This document shows, piece after piece, positions 1 through 13,475 of a stretch of DNA of 64,000 bases. Each line of letters opens with the position of its first letter. Position 1 is the stretch's first letter. The stretch comes from Kribbella aluminosa (GTDB lineage: Bacteria; Actinomycetota; Actinomycetes; Propionibacteriales; Kribbellaceae). The position numbers and the translations under genes were made by a program. The notes beneath the pieces were generated by a model. It saw only the letters and a program-made list of their open reading frames with translations, was not told the DNA's origin and made no database searches. The stretch lies in NCBI RefSeq assembly GCF_017876295.1, contig NZ_JAGINT010000001.1, positions 1,984,001-2,048,000 of the forward strand, written 5' to 3'.

Positions 1-494
1 ACGTGGCGTACGCCGACACCCGGCGGAAGCTGGACGAGGTCGAGGACGAGCTGTTCCGGCTGGACCGGGTGGTCGTCGCCGAGCGCGTCCTGGCCGACAA
101 GCTGGGCGACCGGGGGATCCCGGTCGAGCACCGCCAGGAGCTGCTCCGCGGACTGCTGCAGGGCAAGGCGGACGGCACCACGGTGCGGCTCGCCGAGCGG
201 GCCGTGGACGGCCGGGGCCGCAACTTCGCGGCCTCGATGCGGGCCTACCAGGTCGCCGCGGCGGCCCGGCGGAACGCCAGCATCGCGACCGTGCGGGTGG
301 CCAACGACCTGACCGAGGCGGAGCACACCCGGCTCGCGGCAGCGCTCGGACGGCAGTACGGCCGGGAGATCCAGCTGAACGTCATCGTCGACCCGAACGT
401 GGTCGGCGGCGTCCGGGTGGACATCGGCGACGAAGTGATCGACGGAACCATCGCGGCCAGGCTCGACGACGCGCAACGGCGCATCGCAGGCTGA
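1..494 (+). CDS. atpH: ATP synthase F1 delta subunit, C-terminal part
   Basis: This is the C-terminal part of the delta subunit, which joins the F1 head to the peripheral stalk of the F1Fo ATP synthase. The reading frame is open from the left edge (codons begin at position 3) and ends at TGA 492-494, so the true start lies outside the window and the GTG at position 3 is an internal valine. About 163 residues are visible, where actinobacterial delta subunits have about 270. The end is typical of the family: a stretch that binds membrane-side stalk helices, followed by a [19 protein letters not shown] segment. atpA follows 26 bases later, so this is the normal delta-alpha-gamma-beta-epsilon order. 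Confidence 0.95.
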   Translation, partial: VAYADTRRKLDEVEDELFRLDRVVVAERVLADKLGDRGIPVEHRQELLRGLLQGKADGTTVRLAERAVDGRGRNFAASMRAYQVAAAARRNASIATVRVANDLTEAEHTRLAAALGRQYGREIQLNVIVDPNVVGGVRVDIGDEVIDGTIAARLDDAQRRIAG

Positions 495-520
495 CGGCCC
501 TCCTAGACAAAGGAAACACA

Positions 521-2158
<1,638 letters not shown>

Positions 2159-2164
2159 TCGAAC

Positions 2165-4535
<2,371 letters not shown>

Positions 4536-4536
<1 letters not shown>

Positions 4537-4928
4537 TGGCTGACCACTTGGAGGTGGCGCTGGTCGCCGCCGAGCGGACGGTCTGGCAGGGGCAGGCGAA
4601 GATCGTCATCGCCCGGACCACGGACGGTGACGTCGGGATCCTGCCCGGCCACGCGCCGCTGCTGGGCCTGCTGCAGGGCGGCACCGTCCAGGTGCGGACC
4701 GTCGACGGCGAGTACTTCGTCGCGGCCGCGCCGGACGGCTTCATCTCGGTGGCGAACGACCGGGTCTCGATCCTGGCCGAGAACGCCGAGATGGGTCACG
4801 ACATCGATCTCGAAGAGGCCCGCCGGGACCTCGAGCAGGCGCTGGCCGCCGGTCTCGACACCGACGAGGACACCGACGAGGTACGACTCGCCGAGGCCAG
4901 GGTTCGGGCCGCCGAGCAGACGTCCTGA
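4536..4928 (+). CDS. atpC: ATP synthase F1 epsilon subunit
   Basis: Epsilon subunit (130 aa), which couples F1 to the c-ring and can inhibit ATP hydrolysis. The N-terminal beta-sandwich contains the typical GDVGILPGHAPLLGLLQGG segment and is followed by a short acidic helical C-terminus (EARRDLEQAL onward). The start ATG shares its A with the atpD stop (TGATG), so the two genes are translationally coupled. It is the last gene of the ATP synthase operon. Confidence 0.96.
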
Positions 4929-5029
4929 TCCGACCTGCCATAATCAAATATCGTCACCGAACAGTACGGTTCTCCGGGGTGCCCGGGTAGGTACCGAACA
5001 TTGGGCACCGGAAATGGGGTCGGCAGGGT

Positions 5030-5461
5030 ATGAGGGTAGTCCTCGATGTCGTCGGGGTCTGTCTGCTTGCCGCCGTACTGTTCATCGTGCTTGTCGCGTT
5101 CCGCCGTCGCTGGTTGACCAGAGACGGCGGAACTTTTGATTGCAGCCTGCAACTCGCCCAGAAGGACCACGGCCGCGGCTGGGCCCTCGGCCTGGCCCGC
5201 TACGTCGGCGACGACCTGCAGTGGTTCCGGGTCTTCAGCCTCGCCTGGTGGCCCAAGCTGGTCGTCAACCGCCGCCAGCTCGACGGCGTCACCACCCGCC
5301 GCCCGATGGGCAACGAGCCTCTGGTCACGTACGCCGGCCACGTCATCGTCGACGCGAAACTGAACGACCGCACCGTCCACTTCGCGATGACCGAAGAGGC
5401 CCTGACCGGCGTCCTCGCCTGGATGGAATCCGCCCCACCCAGCACCCAGACCTACCTGTGA
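5030..5461 (+). CDS. DUF2550 family membrane-anchored protein
   Basis: A 143-residue protein with one N-terminal membrane segment (about residues 4-22) followed by RRRWLTRDGGTFDCSL, the signature start of the DUF2550 family. The cytoplasmic part has the family's WALGLARYVGDDLQWFRVFSL and LNDRTVHFAMTEEALTGVLAWMES stretches. In actinobacteria this gene habitually follows atpC; here the gap is about 100 bases. The function is unknown; position suggests a link to the membrane or cell envelope, but that is inference. Start: ATG 5030 after GGCAGGGT. Confidence 0.88.
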   Translation: MRVVLDVVGVCLLAAVLFIVLVAFRRRWLTRDGGTFDCSLQLAQKDHGRGWALGLARYVGDDLQWFRVFSLAWWPKLVVNRRQLDGVTTRRPMGNEPLVTYAGHVIVDAKLNDRTVHFAMTEEALTGVLAWMESAPPSTQTYL

Positions 5462-5502
5462 TTCGCTCGTCGTAGGAGTGTCAGGGCCACGATAAGTACG
5501 TC

Positions 5503-6369
5503 GTGGACGGGCACACTGGAGCGGTGGAGTCGTGGGAGTTCGGCCGGGCGGTCCGTCGATGGCGTGACCGGGTCTCGCCCGGCGCGGTCGGACTGCCGCC
5601 GGGTAGCCGTCGCCGCGCGACCGGGCTACGACGGGAGGAGCTCGCCGCCCTGGCGGGTATCTCGGCCGACTACCTGACCCGGCTGGAGCAAGGCCGGGCG
5701 AGGTCTCCGTCGCCGCAGGTCGTCGAGGCGCTGGCTCGCGCACTCCGCGTCTCCGACTCCGAGCGCGACCTGCTCTTCGAGCTGGCCGGGCTCTCCGCGC
5801 CGGGCCCGGACGTCGTACCGTCGCGGATCAGCGCCAGCGTGCAGCGACTGCTCGATCGGGTGGCGGACACACCGGTGGCCGTGTACGACGCGACGTGGAC
5901 GCTGCTCGCCGCGAACACGCCGTACGACGCCTTGATGGGCGAGACGACTGCGTGGCAAGGGCTCGAGCGGAACGCGCTCTGGCGCAACTTCGTCGGTCCT
6001 GGTACGCGCGTGGTTCATTCGCCCGACGCGAAGGCGGAGCTGCTGGCCGGGCAGGTCGCCGACCTGCGCCGGACCGCGGCACGCTATCCGGCGGACCGGC
6101 AGTTGCAGACGCTGATCCGCGAACTCACCGCGCACAGCCCTCATTTCGCCGGCCTTTGGGCGCACGACGACCCGGAGCCACGCGTGGAGCCGTCGAAGCG
6201 GAAGGTGGTCGACCATCCTGCCGTCGGCCCGATCAGTCTCGACTGCGACGTCCTGTTCGTGGCCACCGACGACGTGCGGCTGATGATCTACACCGCCGAG
6301 CCCGGTACCGAGGACGCGGAGCGGCTGGCCCTTGCTGTCGTCCTCGGCACGCAGCAGTTGGTTGAGTAA
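5503..6369 (+). CDS. XRE-family regulator with MmyB-like ligand-binding domain
   Basis: DNA-binding regulator of about 280 residues. Residues 10-90 hold an XRE helix-turn-helix in the form typical of MmyB-type proteins (GLRREELAALAGIS, then YLTRLEQGR and PSPQVVEALARAL). The C-terminal part (about 105-285) is the MmyB ligand-binding fold, with VAVYDATWTLLAANTPYDAL and the NALWRNFVGPG stretch. In this family it usually controls a neighbouring oxidoreductase. The start is uncertain: GTG 5503 is open but lacks a clear ribosome-binding site, and GTG 5524 is an alternative. The SDR gene 72 bases downstream on the same strand is the obvious candidate target. Confidence 0.85.
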   Translation: MDGHTGAVESWEFGRAVRRWRDRVSPGAVGLPPGSRRRATGLRREELAALAGISADYLTRLEQGRARSPSPQVVEALARALRVSDSERDLLFELAGLSAPGPDVVPSRISASVQRLLDRVADTPVAVYDATWTLLAANTPYDALMGETTAWQGLERNALWRNFVGPGTRVVHSPDAKAELLAGQVADLRRTAARYPADRQLQTLIRELTAHSPHFAGLWAHDDPEPRVEPSKRKVVDHPAVGPISLDCDVLFVATDDVRLMIYTAEPGTEDAERLALAVVLGTQQLVE

Positions 6370-6441
6370 AAGCCTGGTCCTGTCAGTCCTACGAAAACCG
6401 GACGGCTGTTTGGGTGGTGACGACCGGCCGAGACTCGTCGT

Positions 6442-7350
6442 ATGAACTCGCAGAACGCATGGATCATCACCGGGCCGACGTCAGGTATCGGCCGTCGTGC
6501 CGCCCTCGAACTTGCCGCGCACGGCACGGTCGTCCTGGTCGGACGCGATCCGGCGCGGCTCGCCGTGGTCGAGCATCAGATCGAGGCGAAAGGCGGGCGC
6601 GCGGTGCCGATTGTCGCTGACTTCTCCGACGTCGGCAGCGTACGGCGCGCCGCCGGGGAGATCGTCGCACTCGGCCTGCCGATCGCCGGCGTGCTGAACA
6701 ACGCCGGCATCTTCCCGCTGGAACGCCGTACGACGCCGCAGGGGTGGGACCTCACCTACGCGACCAACCACCTCGGTCCGTTCGCCTTCACCGAGGCCCT
6801 CGTGCCGTATCTGCCGGACGGTGCGAACGTGGTGTTCGTCTGCTCCGGAGTAGAGGATCCCGAACGCAGGCCCGCCGTCGTGGCCGGCTTTCGTGGCGCC
6901 CGGTTCATCTCGGTCGAGGCGAGCGCACGCGGCGAGTGGAAGCCGGGCGGCTCCGCGCGACCCGGCCTCGACGCGTACGCGACCTCGAAGCAGGGCAATC
7001 TCGCCACGGTGCTGGCGTTCGCGAGGGAGATGCCACGGCTGCGGTTCAACGCGGTCGAGCCGGGATTCAGCCCCGGCAGCGCGCTCGCCCGCGACGCCGG
7101 TCCGGTGCTGGTGTTCGTGTCGAAGTACGTGCTCTCACCGCTGGCCCCCATGATCAAGTACTGGAGCACGCCCAAGCGCGCCGCCCGGATGATCACCGAG
7201 GTACTGACCGCCGACTCCGACGCGTCGGGCGTCTACTACGACGAACGAGGCGAGCCGATGCGCGGCTCGGCCCAGGTCCGCGACCCCGAGTTCAGCGCCC
7301 GCGTAGTCAGCGAGACCCGCACCCTCCTCGCCACGTCCGTCAACGAGTAG
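6442..7350 (+). CDS. Short-chain dehydrogenase/reductase (SDR)
   Basis: NAD(P)-dependent oxidoreductase of 302 residues with a Rossmann fold. The cofactor motif TGPTSGIG is at residues 10-17, NNAG near residue 90, and the catalytic YxxxK is Y179/K183 (YATSK). The C-terminal region resembles the retinol-dehydrogenase/protochlorophyllide-reductase-like branch (ATNHLGPFAFTEAL). Substrate unknown. It follows an MmyB-type regulator in the same orientation, a frequent pairing. It is convergent with the esterase gene, with 18 bases between the stops. Confidence 0.9.
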   Translation: MNSQNAWIITGPTSGIGRRAALELAAHGTVVLVGRDPARLAVVEHQIEAKGGRAVPIVADFSDVGSVRRAAGEIVALGLPIAGVLNNAGIFPLERRTTPQGWDLTYATNHLGPFAFTEALVPYLPDGANVVFVCSGVEDPERRPAVVAGFRGARFISVEASARGEWKPGGSARPGLDAYATSKQGNLATVLAFAREMPRLRFNAVEPGFSPGSALARDAGPVLVFVSKYVLSPLAPMIKYWSTPKRAARMITEVLTADSDASGVYYDERGEPMRGSAQVRDPEFSARVVSETRTLLATSVNE

Positions 7351-7368
7351 GCCGCGGCGCCGACGGGT

Positions 7369-8367
7369 TCAGTGGACGTTGAGGGCCTGGAGCAGGATCG
7401 GCAGTGAGGCGTGGAGTTCGCGTTGCCAGTAGGACCAGGCGTGGGTGCCGGGGCCGTAGAAGTTGGTGGTCAGGTGGTGTGCGCCGGCCTGTTCGAGTTG
7501 GGCGGCGAGGGTGTGGTTCTGGCGGTTGAAGTCGGCCTCGAGGGAGTCGGTCTTGCCGGGCGGGTCGAAGGGGCCGGCGGTGCCGTCGCCGCAGGAGAGG
7601 TAGACCGGTAGGGACTTGAGCCGGTGGGCCAGGTAGTACGGGTCGTGAGCCTGCCAGATGCTGCGTTGGGCGACCGGGTCGCCCCAGACGCGGAGCGGGT
7701 CGTTGCCCTGGCCGGCGAAGAAGCCCATGATCCGGTTGACCGACTCGTCGTTCAGCAGTGGATGCGCGGAGCCGGAGTACGCCGCGACCGCGCGGAACAT
7801 GCCGGGGTGCCGGGCGGCGTACAGCAGGGCTCCCTGGCCGCCCATCGAGAGGCCGGCCACGACGCGGTTCGAGCTCGCGCCCCAGCCGTGTTCGAGGAGG
7901 TGCGTGAGTTCGACGGTGTGGAAGGTCTCCCAGGCCGGGTCGCCGCCGGCGCCGTAGTTCCACCAGTCGCTGTACCAGCCGTTCCAGCCGGCTTCGGGCA
8001 TCACGACGAGAACCTTGTGCAGGCTCGGGATCTTCGCGATGTCGGTGCCGGACCAGGACGTGTAGTCGCCGCAGCAGCCGTGCAGCAACCAGAACGTCGG
8101 CCAGTGCTGACTGCGATCGGCGGGGTTCCACCCGTCCGGCGTGAGCAGGCGGACGTTGACGGTGCGGCCGCCGAGTGCCTGAGAGCGGACGGTCAGGTCG
8201 GTCAGGCGGTCCGCAACCTGTTTGACCGCGACGACTTCGGCGCCGCGGGGTGCTGCCTGGACAGTGGTCGCCGGGGTTGGTGAGGGAGCGGCCTGGGCGG
8301 GGGCCAGGGGTGTGAGGACGAGTGCTGTGGCGAGTAGGACTTGCCGGCCGATACGGGACAGAAGCAC
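7369..8367 (-). CDS. Secreted esterase D/antigen-85-type alpha/beta hydrolase
   Basis: Predicted extracellular serine esterase (332 aa). The start is GTG 8367: it has GGAGG six bases upstream and opens directly into a Sec signal peptide (LLSRIGRQVLLATALVLTPLAPAQA). The frame is open about 590 bases farther upstream, but that part is not protein-like. The nucleophile elbow GLSMGGQG places the serine near residue 174. The LLHGCCGDYTSW oxyanion segment and the C-terminal HAWSYWQREL histidine segment match the Esterase (PF00756) family, which includes mycolyltransferases and feruloyl or acetyl esterases. A role in removing acyl groups from plant polymers would suit the neighbourhood but is not shown. 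Confidence 0.88.
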   Translation of the reverse strand: MLLSRIGRQVLLATALVLTPLAPAQAAPSPTPATTVQAAPRGAEVVAVKQVADRLTDLTVRSQALGGRTVNVRLLTPDGWNPADRSQHWPTFWLLHGCCGDYTSWSGTDIAKIPSLHKVLVVMPEAGWNGWYSDWWNYGAGGDPAWETFHTVELTHLLEHGWGASSNRVVAGLSMGGQGALLYAARHPGMFRAVAAYSGSAHPLLNDESVNRIMGFFAGQGNDPLRVWGDPVAQRSIWQAHDPYYLAHRLKSLPVYLSCGDGTAGPFDPPGKTDSLEADFNRQNHTLAAQLEQAGAHHLTTNFYGPGTHAWSYWQRELHASLPILLQALNVH

Positions 8368-8517
8368 GAGCAACCTCCGGGGCGGGGATCGATGCTCACA
8401 GCTGGTGGTTCCTGGAGTTGTACCCGCGAAATTCGGTGGGTACTCCGCGACGGGTGTGTCACGATCGCGGGCATGAAGAGTTTCTTCTTCCCACTGGGCT
8501 AGCTTCCGCTGGTCCTT

Positions 8518-8892
8518 GTGCGGCTGGTATTGGTGCGGGCTGTTTCTGGGTTGGAGTGGCTGGCTGCCGAGGAGGTTGTCGCGGCCGCGATGGCCCACCT
8601 CGCAGACCTCGCACCCGGCCACGACGTACTCGATCCGTTCTGCGGCGCGGGCACGGTGCTGCTCGAAGCACAGGTGCTCGAACCCGACGCGCGGTACGTC
8701 GGCGTCGACCGAGCCCAAGGCACCATCGCAGCAGCACAAGCAAACGCCTCTGCGCTGCAGCGGGAGGTGACTTGGCGGCTGGGGGATGCGCGGCGGGATG
8801 GCGGGTGCGGGGGCGGTGTGAGGTGGTGGTGGCGGGGCGGCGGCCGGGGATTGTGGTTCTGGAGTTGTCTCGGTATTGACATGCGCACGTAA
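8518..8892 (+). pseudogene. Remnant of a THUMP/UPF0020-type RNA methyltransferase
   Basis: A short frame whose start (RLVLVRAVSGLEWLAAEEV) resembles the N-terminus of THUMP-containing methyltransferases and whose middle (VLDPFCGAGTVLLEA) is the S-adenosylmethionine-binding motif of the UPF0020/RlmL-type fold. The 100-200 residues expected between them are missing, and after about 8770 the frame runs into low-complexity sequence rich in Gly, Arg and Trp. An in-frame ATG at 8473 is cut by TAG at 8500. I read it as a decayed gene with an internal deletion. Its 3' end is cut into by the promoter of operon A. Confidence 0.6.
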
Positions 8893-8904
8893 CGTTCGTA
8901 GGTT
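8876..8904 (+). promoter_or_regulatory. Promoter of operon A
   Basis: A perfect -35 hexamer TTGACA (8876-8881), a 17-base spacer, and a TAGGTT -10 (8899-8904) of the kind common in actinomycetes. Transcription would begin near 8911, inside the first CATACGTA-type operator and about 86 bases before the first gene. Confidence 0.6.
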
Positions 8905-8910
8905 CCTGCG

Positions 8911-8962
8911 CATACGTAAGAGCAGAGCCCAAACAGCTCGTATTCGAGTGCTCATACGTATG
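8911..8962. promoter_or_regulatory. Two CATACGTATG-type operators of operon A
   Basis: CATACGTAAG at 8911-8920 and the perfect palindrome CATACGTATG at 8953-8962. Both have the central CG dinucleotide usual in LacI-family operators. The first covers the predicted transcription start and the second is 42 bases downstream, as expected for repression. The LacI gene of operon A (14440) is the natural candidate to bind them. Confidence 0.55.
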
Positions 8963-8996
8963 AACGTGCAGCCGCTCTACTTCTGGGGTGAGGAAT

Positions 8997-10643
8997 ATGC
9001 GCAGTCGATGGCGAGTGTTGCTGGTGGTCGGCGCGGTGCTGGTCGTGGGGTGCTCAGGCCCCACGGGCGGTCCGGCGGCGACCGGGTCGGCGGGTGGCGC
9101 GAGCATCGTGTACGCGAAGACGGACGGCGGTACGACGTTCGTCCGCAACTACAACGTGCTGGGCCCGGCGACCGACAAGGCGCCGAACATGGAACTGGTC
9201 TACGAGCCGTTGATGCGGGTCGACTACGGCGCCGGCGGCGTGGTGAAGCCGTGGCTGGCCGAGAGCTGGGCGTTCGCAGCGCAGGGCAAGCAGCTGACCA
9301 TCAAGCTGCGCACCGACGTGAAGTGGTCGGACGGCCAGAAGTTCACCGCGGACGACGTCGTGTACTCGCTCGGCCTGCCGATCGAGAAGCCGGACTTCAG
9401 TATCGCGGGTGTCACCTACAAGTCGGTCACGAAGGTCGACGACAGCACGGTCAAGGTGGTGTTCCCCGAGCCGTCGTACGCGACCCTGAACCAGTTCGCG
9501 AACATCCTGCTGCCGATGGTCCCGAAGCACATCTGGGCGAGCCAGAACCTGAACACCTGGACCAACCCGGACCCGGTCGGCACCGGCCCGTTCACGGTGG
9601 GGGAGTTCAAGCCGCAGCAGATCACTCTGAAGGCGCGCTCCGACTACTGGGGCGGCAAGCTGCCGATGACGACGTACAAGATCATCCCGACCAGCGCCGA
9701 CGCGCTGAAGGCGCAGCTGCTGAAGGGTGACATCGACTGGGCGTCCGCCAGCTGGCCGAACGGCGAGAAGGAGTACGTCGCCAAGGACCCGGACAAGCAC
9801 CTGTACCAGCTGTACTCCAACGGCGGCGCGATGTCCGTACTCTTCAACACCGCCAAGGCCCCCTTCAACGATGTGCATGTACGGCGGGCCCTCGCGCTCA
9901 CGATCGACCGTACGGCGGTCGTGACCACGCTGCAGCGCCCCGGGACCGAGGCCGGCCCGACCGGGTTGTCCGAGCAGCTGTTCGGCGACTGGCTCGACCC
10001 GTCGTACAAAGGCAAGGTGCAGAAGGTCGACGCGACCGGAGCGAAGGCCGAGCTGGCCAAGGGCGGCTGGACGATCGACAACGGCGCGCTCGTGAAGGAC
10101 GGCAAGCGGTACCAGCCGAGCATCCTGTTCAACGCCGACTGGGGCTGGGGCAACTACGCCGACATCCTGATCAACACCTGGAAGCAGTCGCTCGGCCTGC
10201 AGGTGAAGGGCGCCGGCCAGCCGAGCGCCGGGTACTACGACAAGCAGAACCTCGGCCAGTTCGACCTGGCGGCCGCGTCCACCGGTGGCGCCAGCGTGTA
10301 CGGCGTCTACCGGTTCCTGTCCAGCCAGTTCCTGACCCCGATCGGCAAGTCGGCCACCCTCGACCAGGGCCGCTGGAACGACCCGGAGACCGACAAGATC
10401 ATCAGGTCGATGGAGCGCACCGACAACGTCGACGAGCTGAAGACGCTCGGCAAGCAGCTGCAGAAGATCGTCGTCGACGAGGTCCCGTTCAGCCCGATCT
10501 ACAACAACTTCTACTTCATCGACATCAACGCGACCCGGTGGACCGGCTGGCCGACGCCGGAGAAGTTCGACAGCATCCCGTTCGCCGGGATGGGCCCGGA
10601 CACGATCCGTACGCTGCTGAGCCTGCAGCGCCGGGGGAACTGA
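8997..10643 (+). CDS. ABC importer substrate-binding lipoprotein, family 5
   Basis: Extracytoplasmic solute-binding protein (548 aa) of the DppA/OppA family (SBP_bac_5). These proteins bind peptides and also, in many actinobacteria and thermophiles, oligosaccharides. It has a lipoprotein signal with lipobox LVVGC (Cys19) and the family's WSDGQKFTADDVVYS signature. ATG 8997 is chosen over GTG 8988 because a GGGTGAGGA run lies just in front of it. It is the first gene of operon A, and two permeases and two ATPases follow. The glycosidases downstream suggest a plant-derived oligosaccharide as cargo; this is inference. Confidence 0.9.
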   Translation: MRSRWRVLLVVGAVLVVGCSGPTGGPAATGSAGGASIVYAKTDGGTTFVRNYNVLGPATDKAPNMELVYEPLMRVDYGAGGVVKPWLAESWAFAAQGKQLTIKLRTDVKWSDGQKFTADDVVYSLGLPIEKPDFSIAGVTYKSVTKVDDSTVKVVFPEPSYATLNQFANILLPMVPKHIWASQNLNTWTNPDPVGTGPFTVGEFKPQQITLKARSDYWGGKLPMTTYKIIPTSADALKAQLLKGDIDWASASWPNGEKEYVAKDPDKHLYQLYSNGGAMSVLFNTAKAPFNDVHVRRALALTIDRTAVVTTLQRPGTEAGPTGLSEQLFGDWLDPSYKGKVQKVDATGAKAELAKGGWTIDNGALVKDGKRYQPSILFNADWGWGNYADILINTWKQSLGLQVKGAGQPSAGYYDKQNLGQFDLAAASTGGASVYGVYRFLSSQFLTPIGKSATLDQGRWNDPETDKIIRSMERTDNVDELKTLGKQLQKIVVDEVPFSPIYNNFYFIDINATRWTGWPTPEKFDSIPFAGMGPDTIRTLLSLQRRGN

Positions 10644-10645
10644 CG

Positions 10646-11644
10646 ATGCGGTGGGCCTTCCTGGCCCGGCGGCTGGGTTTCTACCTGGCCGCCGCGGCCG
10701 CCGCGATCGGCCTGAACTTCCTGCTCCCGCGGCTGATGCCGGGCGACCCGTCGTCGGCGATCGTCGAGGAGCTCGAACGGGTCAGCGGGCAGCAGGTACC
10801 GGCCGAGACGCTGATGTCGATCCGCGCGATCTTCGGCAACCCGCACGCGAACCTGGCCCAGCAGTTCGCCGACTACCTCCGCCAGCTGTCCCACGGTGAC
10901 CTCGGCGTCTCGGTGGTGAACTTCCCGGTCCCGGTCGCCGACCTGGTCTGGCAGGCGCTGCCGTGGACACTGCTGCTGGTCGGTACGACGACGATCACCG
11001 CGTTCGCGATCGGCACCCTGCTCGGCGTGGTCGCGGGCTGGAAGGCGGGCAGCCGGTTCGACGCGATCCTCACGCCGTTCACGACGTTCCTCAGTAGCGT
11101 CCCGTACTTCTGGGTGGCCCTGCTCGCGCTCTGGATCTTCGGCTTCGTCCTCGGCTGGACGCCGCTGTCCGGCGGGTACGACGCCGACCTGCCGCAGGGA
11201 TTCAGCCTCGCGTACGCCGTCAGCGTGCTCCACCACGGCGTGTTGCCGGCAGCAACGATCGTGTTCTCGGCGTTCGGCGGCTGGCTGCTCGGGATGCGGA
11301 ACATGACCGTCACCACGGTCCGCGAGGACTACGTCCTGCTGGCCCAGGCGAAAGGCCTGTCGCCGAAGCGGGTGATGTTCCGGTACGCCGCCCGGAACGC
11401 GATGCTGCCGAGCTTCACCGGGTTCGCGATGGCGCTCGGCGGCGTGGTCGGCGGTGCGCTGCTGACCGAGATCGTGTTCAGCTACCCGGGGATCGGCTAC
11501 CTGCTGTACGAGTCGCTGCAGAAGCGCGACTACCCGATGATGCAGGGCGTGTTCCTGCTGATCACGCTGACAGTCCTGCTGGCGAACCTGGTCGCGGACC
11601 TGGCGTACGTGTTGCTCGATCCACGCATCCGGGCGAGGGGATGA
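10646..11644 (+). CDS. ABC importer permease (DppB type)
   Basis: Integral membrane subunit of 332 residues, six membrane spans. It carries the DppB/OppB-type N-terminal span followed by PRLMPGDPSSAIV and the ATPase-coupling loop around KGLSPKRVMFRYAARNAMLPS. The start is ATG 10646, three bases after the binding-protein stop, with GGGGGAA as ribosome-binding site. The frame is open upstream inside the preceding gene, but the N-terminus there is not membrane-like. Confidence 0.93.
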   Translation: MRWAFLARRLGFYLAAAAAAIGLNFLLPRLMPGDPSSAIVEELERVSGQQVPAETLMSIRAIFGNPHANLAQQFADYLRQLSHGDLGVSVVNFPVPVADLVWQALPWTLLLVGTTTITAFAIGTLLGVVAGWKAGSRFDAILTPFTTFLSSVPYFWVALLALWIFGFVLGWTPLSGGYDADLPQGFSLAYAVSVLHHGVLPAATIVFSAFGGWLLGMRNMTVTTVREDYVLLAQAKGLSPKRVMFRYAARNAMLPSFTGFAMALGGVVGGALLTEIVFSYPGIGYLLYESLQKRDYPMMQGVFLLITLTVLLANLVADLAYVLLDPRIRARG

Positions 11645-12507
11645 TCATGCTTCGCAGTTGGAAGGTCCGGATCGGGCTGTCGATCCTCGGCTTCTTCGGG
11701 CTGCTCGCCGTCTTCGGTCCGCTGGTCGGCCAGGATCCCAGAGCGAACGACATCAGCGCGATCTCGCAGCCGCCGAGTGCGCACCACCTCTTCGGTACGA
11801 CGCAGTTCGGGCAGGACGTGCTCGCGCAGACGATCTCGGGTGCCCGCGGCTCGATGCTGGTCGGCGTACTGGCGGCTGCGATCGGCACGCTGATCGCGGT
11901 CCTGGTCGGCGTCCCGGCCGGGTACTTCGGCGGCGCCGTCGACAACGGGCTGAACTTCCTCACCAACCTGTTCCTGGTGATGCCGGTCCTGCCGCTGATC
12001 CTGATCGTCGCGGGGTACGTGCAGGGCACCGGGCCGTTCGTGATCGCGCTGATCATCGGCCTGTTCGGCTGGTCCGGCGGCGCCCGGACGCTCCGGGCGC
12101 AGTCGCTCAGCCTGAGCAGCCGGGACTTCGTGCTCGCGATGCGGATGGTCGGCGAGCCGCACCGGCGGCTGATCTTCTTCGAGATACTGCCGCATCTGAC
12201 CGGGTGGATCTCGGCGATGTTCCTGCACGGCATGATCGGCGGCGTGATGGCCGAGGCGGGGCTGGCGTTCCTCGGCATCACCGACTCCGGCTCGATCAGC
12301 TGGGGCACGATGATCCAGGCGGCCCAGCAGCAGAGCGCCGTACTGCGGGGGCTCTGGTGGTGGTTCGTACCACCCGGGCTGTGCATCGCGCTGATCGGTA
12401 CGGCGGCAACGCTGGTGAACTTCGGCGTCGACGAGGTCTCGAACCCGAAGCTGCGGGTGGCCCGTCGCTCGGTCGTCGTCCGGACCCGGAAGGTGGTCGA
12501 GGCATGA
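11641..12507 (+). CDS. ABC importer permease (DppC type)
   Basis: Second membrane subunit (288 aa) of the operon A importer. The [22 protein letters not shown] segment is the hallmark of DppC/OppC permeases, and the coupling loop lies around [25 protein letters not shown]. Its ATG overlaps the previous stop as ATGA, so it is translationally coupled. A second ATG two codons on (11647) could also serve as the start. Confidence 0.93.
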   Translation: MIMLRSWKVRIGLSILGFFGLLAVFGPLVGQDPRANDISAISQPPSAHHLFGTTQFGQDVLAQTISGARGSMLVGVLAAAIGTLIAVLVGVPAGYFGGAVDNGLNFLTNLFLVMPVLPLILIVAGYVQGTGPFVIALIIGLFGWSGGARTLRAQSLSLSSRDFVLAMRMVGEPHRRLIFFEILPHLTGWISAMFLHGMIGGVMAEAGLAFLGITDSGSISWGTMIQAAQQQSAVLRGLWWWFVPPGLCIALIGTAATLVNFGVDEVSNPKLRVARRSVVVRTRKVVEA

Positions 12508-13475
12508 GTGTGCTGACGGTGGAAGGCCTGACCGTCGACTACGTGACCGGCGACCGCCCGGTGCGGGCGTGCGACGACGTCTCGTTCGAGCTGCACCGCG
12601 GCGAGATCCTCGGGGTGGCAGGGGAGTCCGGGTCGGGCAAGTCGACGCTGATCACCGCGCTCACCCGGCTGCAGCGCCCGCCGGCGGTCACCACCGCCGG
12701 CCGGATCGAGTTCCACGGTACCGACCTGGTCGGGCTGCGACCGGACGAGCTCCGGAAACTGCGCTGGACCTCGCTCGCGATCGTGCTGCAGAGCGCGATG
12801 GACGCCCTGAACCCGGTGATGCGGGTCGGCGCCCAGTTCGTCGACGTACTGCGTTCGCACGACAAGAGCCTGAACAGAAAGGACGCCTGGGCACGCGCCG
12901 AGGAGCTGCTCGGGATGGTCGGCATCTCCGCCGACCGGGTCCGCGCGTACCCGCACGAGCTGTCCGGCGGCATGCGGCAGCGAGCGAGCATCGCGCTCGC
13001 GCTGGCCTGCGGTCCCGAGCTGGTCGTGATGGACGAGCCGACGACGGCCGTCGACGTGGTGATGCAACGCCAGATCCTTGCGCAGGTCCTGCGACTCAGA
13101 AGAGAGCTGGGTTTCGCGGTCGTGTTCGTCACCCACGACCTCTCGCTGCTGCTGGAGCTCGCCGACCGGATCGCGATCATGTACGGCGGCCGGATCGTCG
13201 AGATCGGCACCGCCGAGTCGCTGTACGCCAAACCGCGGCATCCGTACACCCGTGGCCTCCGCGACTCGTTCCCGCCGCTGCGCTCGGAGCTGCGCAAACT
13301 CACCGGCATCCCGGGCAGCCCACCGGACCTTCGCAATCCGCCCGCGGGCTGCCCGTTCCACCCGCGCTGCGCCGATCGCTTCGACGGTTGCGACGAGCAA
13401 CGACCGGAACTGCTGACGATCGAGGACCATGCCGTTGCCTGCCGCCTGTACCCGTCGGGAGAGGATCGAGTATGA
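12504..13475 (+). CDS. ABC importer ATPase (DppD type)
   Basis: ATP-hydrolysing subunit (323 aa). Walker [10 protein letters not shown] is near residues 38-46, the signature is LSGGMRQR, Walker B is LVVMDEPTT, and the C-terminal oligopeptide-transporter extension has the cysteine pattern GCPFHPRC. The ATG overlaps the preceding stop (ATGA), which fixes the start. It would pair with the DppF-type ATPase that follows. Confidence 0.94.
   Translation: MSVLTVEGLTVDYVTGDRPVRACDDVSFELHRGEILGVAGESGSGKSTLITALTRLQRPPAVTTAGRIEFHGTDLVGLRPDELRKLRWTSLAIVLQSAMDALNPVMRVGAQFVDVLRSHDKSLNRKDAWARAEELLGMVGISADRVRAYPHELSGGMRQRASIALALACGPELVVMDEPTTAVDVVMQRQILAQVLRLRRELGFAVVFVTHDLSLLLELADRIAIMYGGRIVEIGTAESLYAKPRHPYTRGLRDSFPPLRSELRKLTGIPGSPPDLRNPPAGCPFHPRCADRFDGCDEQRPELLTIEDHAVACRLYPSGEDRV

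Noticed and set aside
8368..8955. N-terminal extension of the secreted esterase
   Set aside because: It would bury the signal peptide and overlap the methyltransferase relic; GTG 8367 with GGAGG is clearly better.
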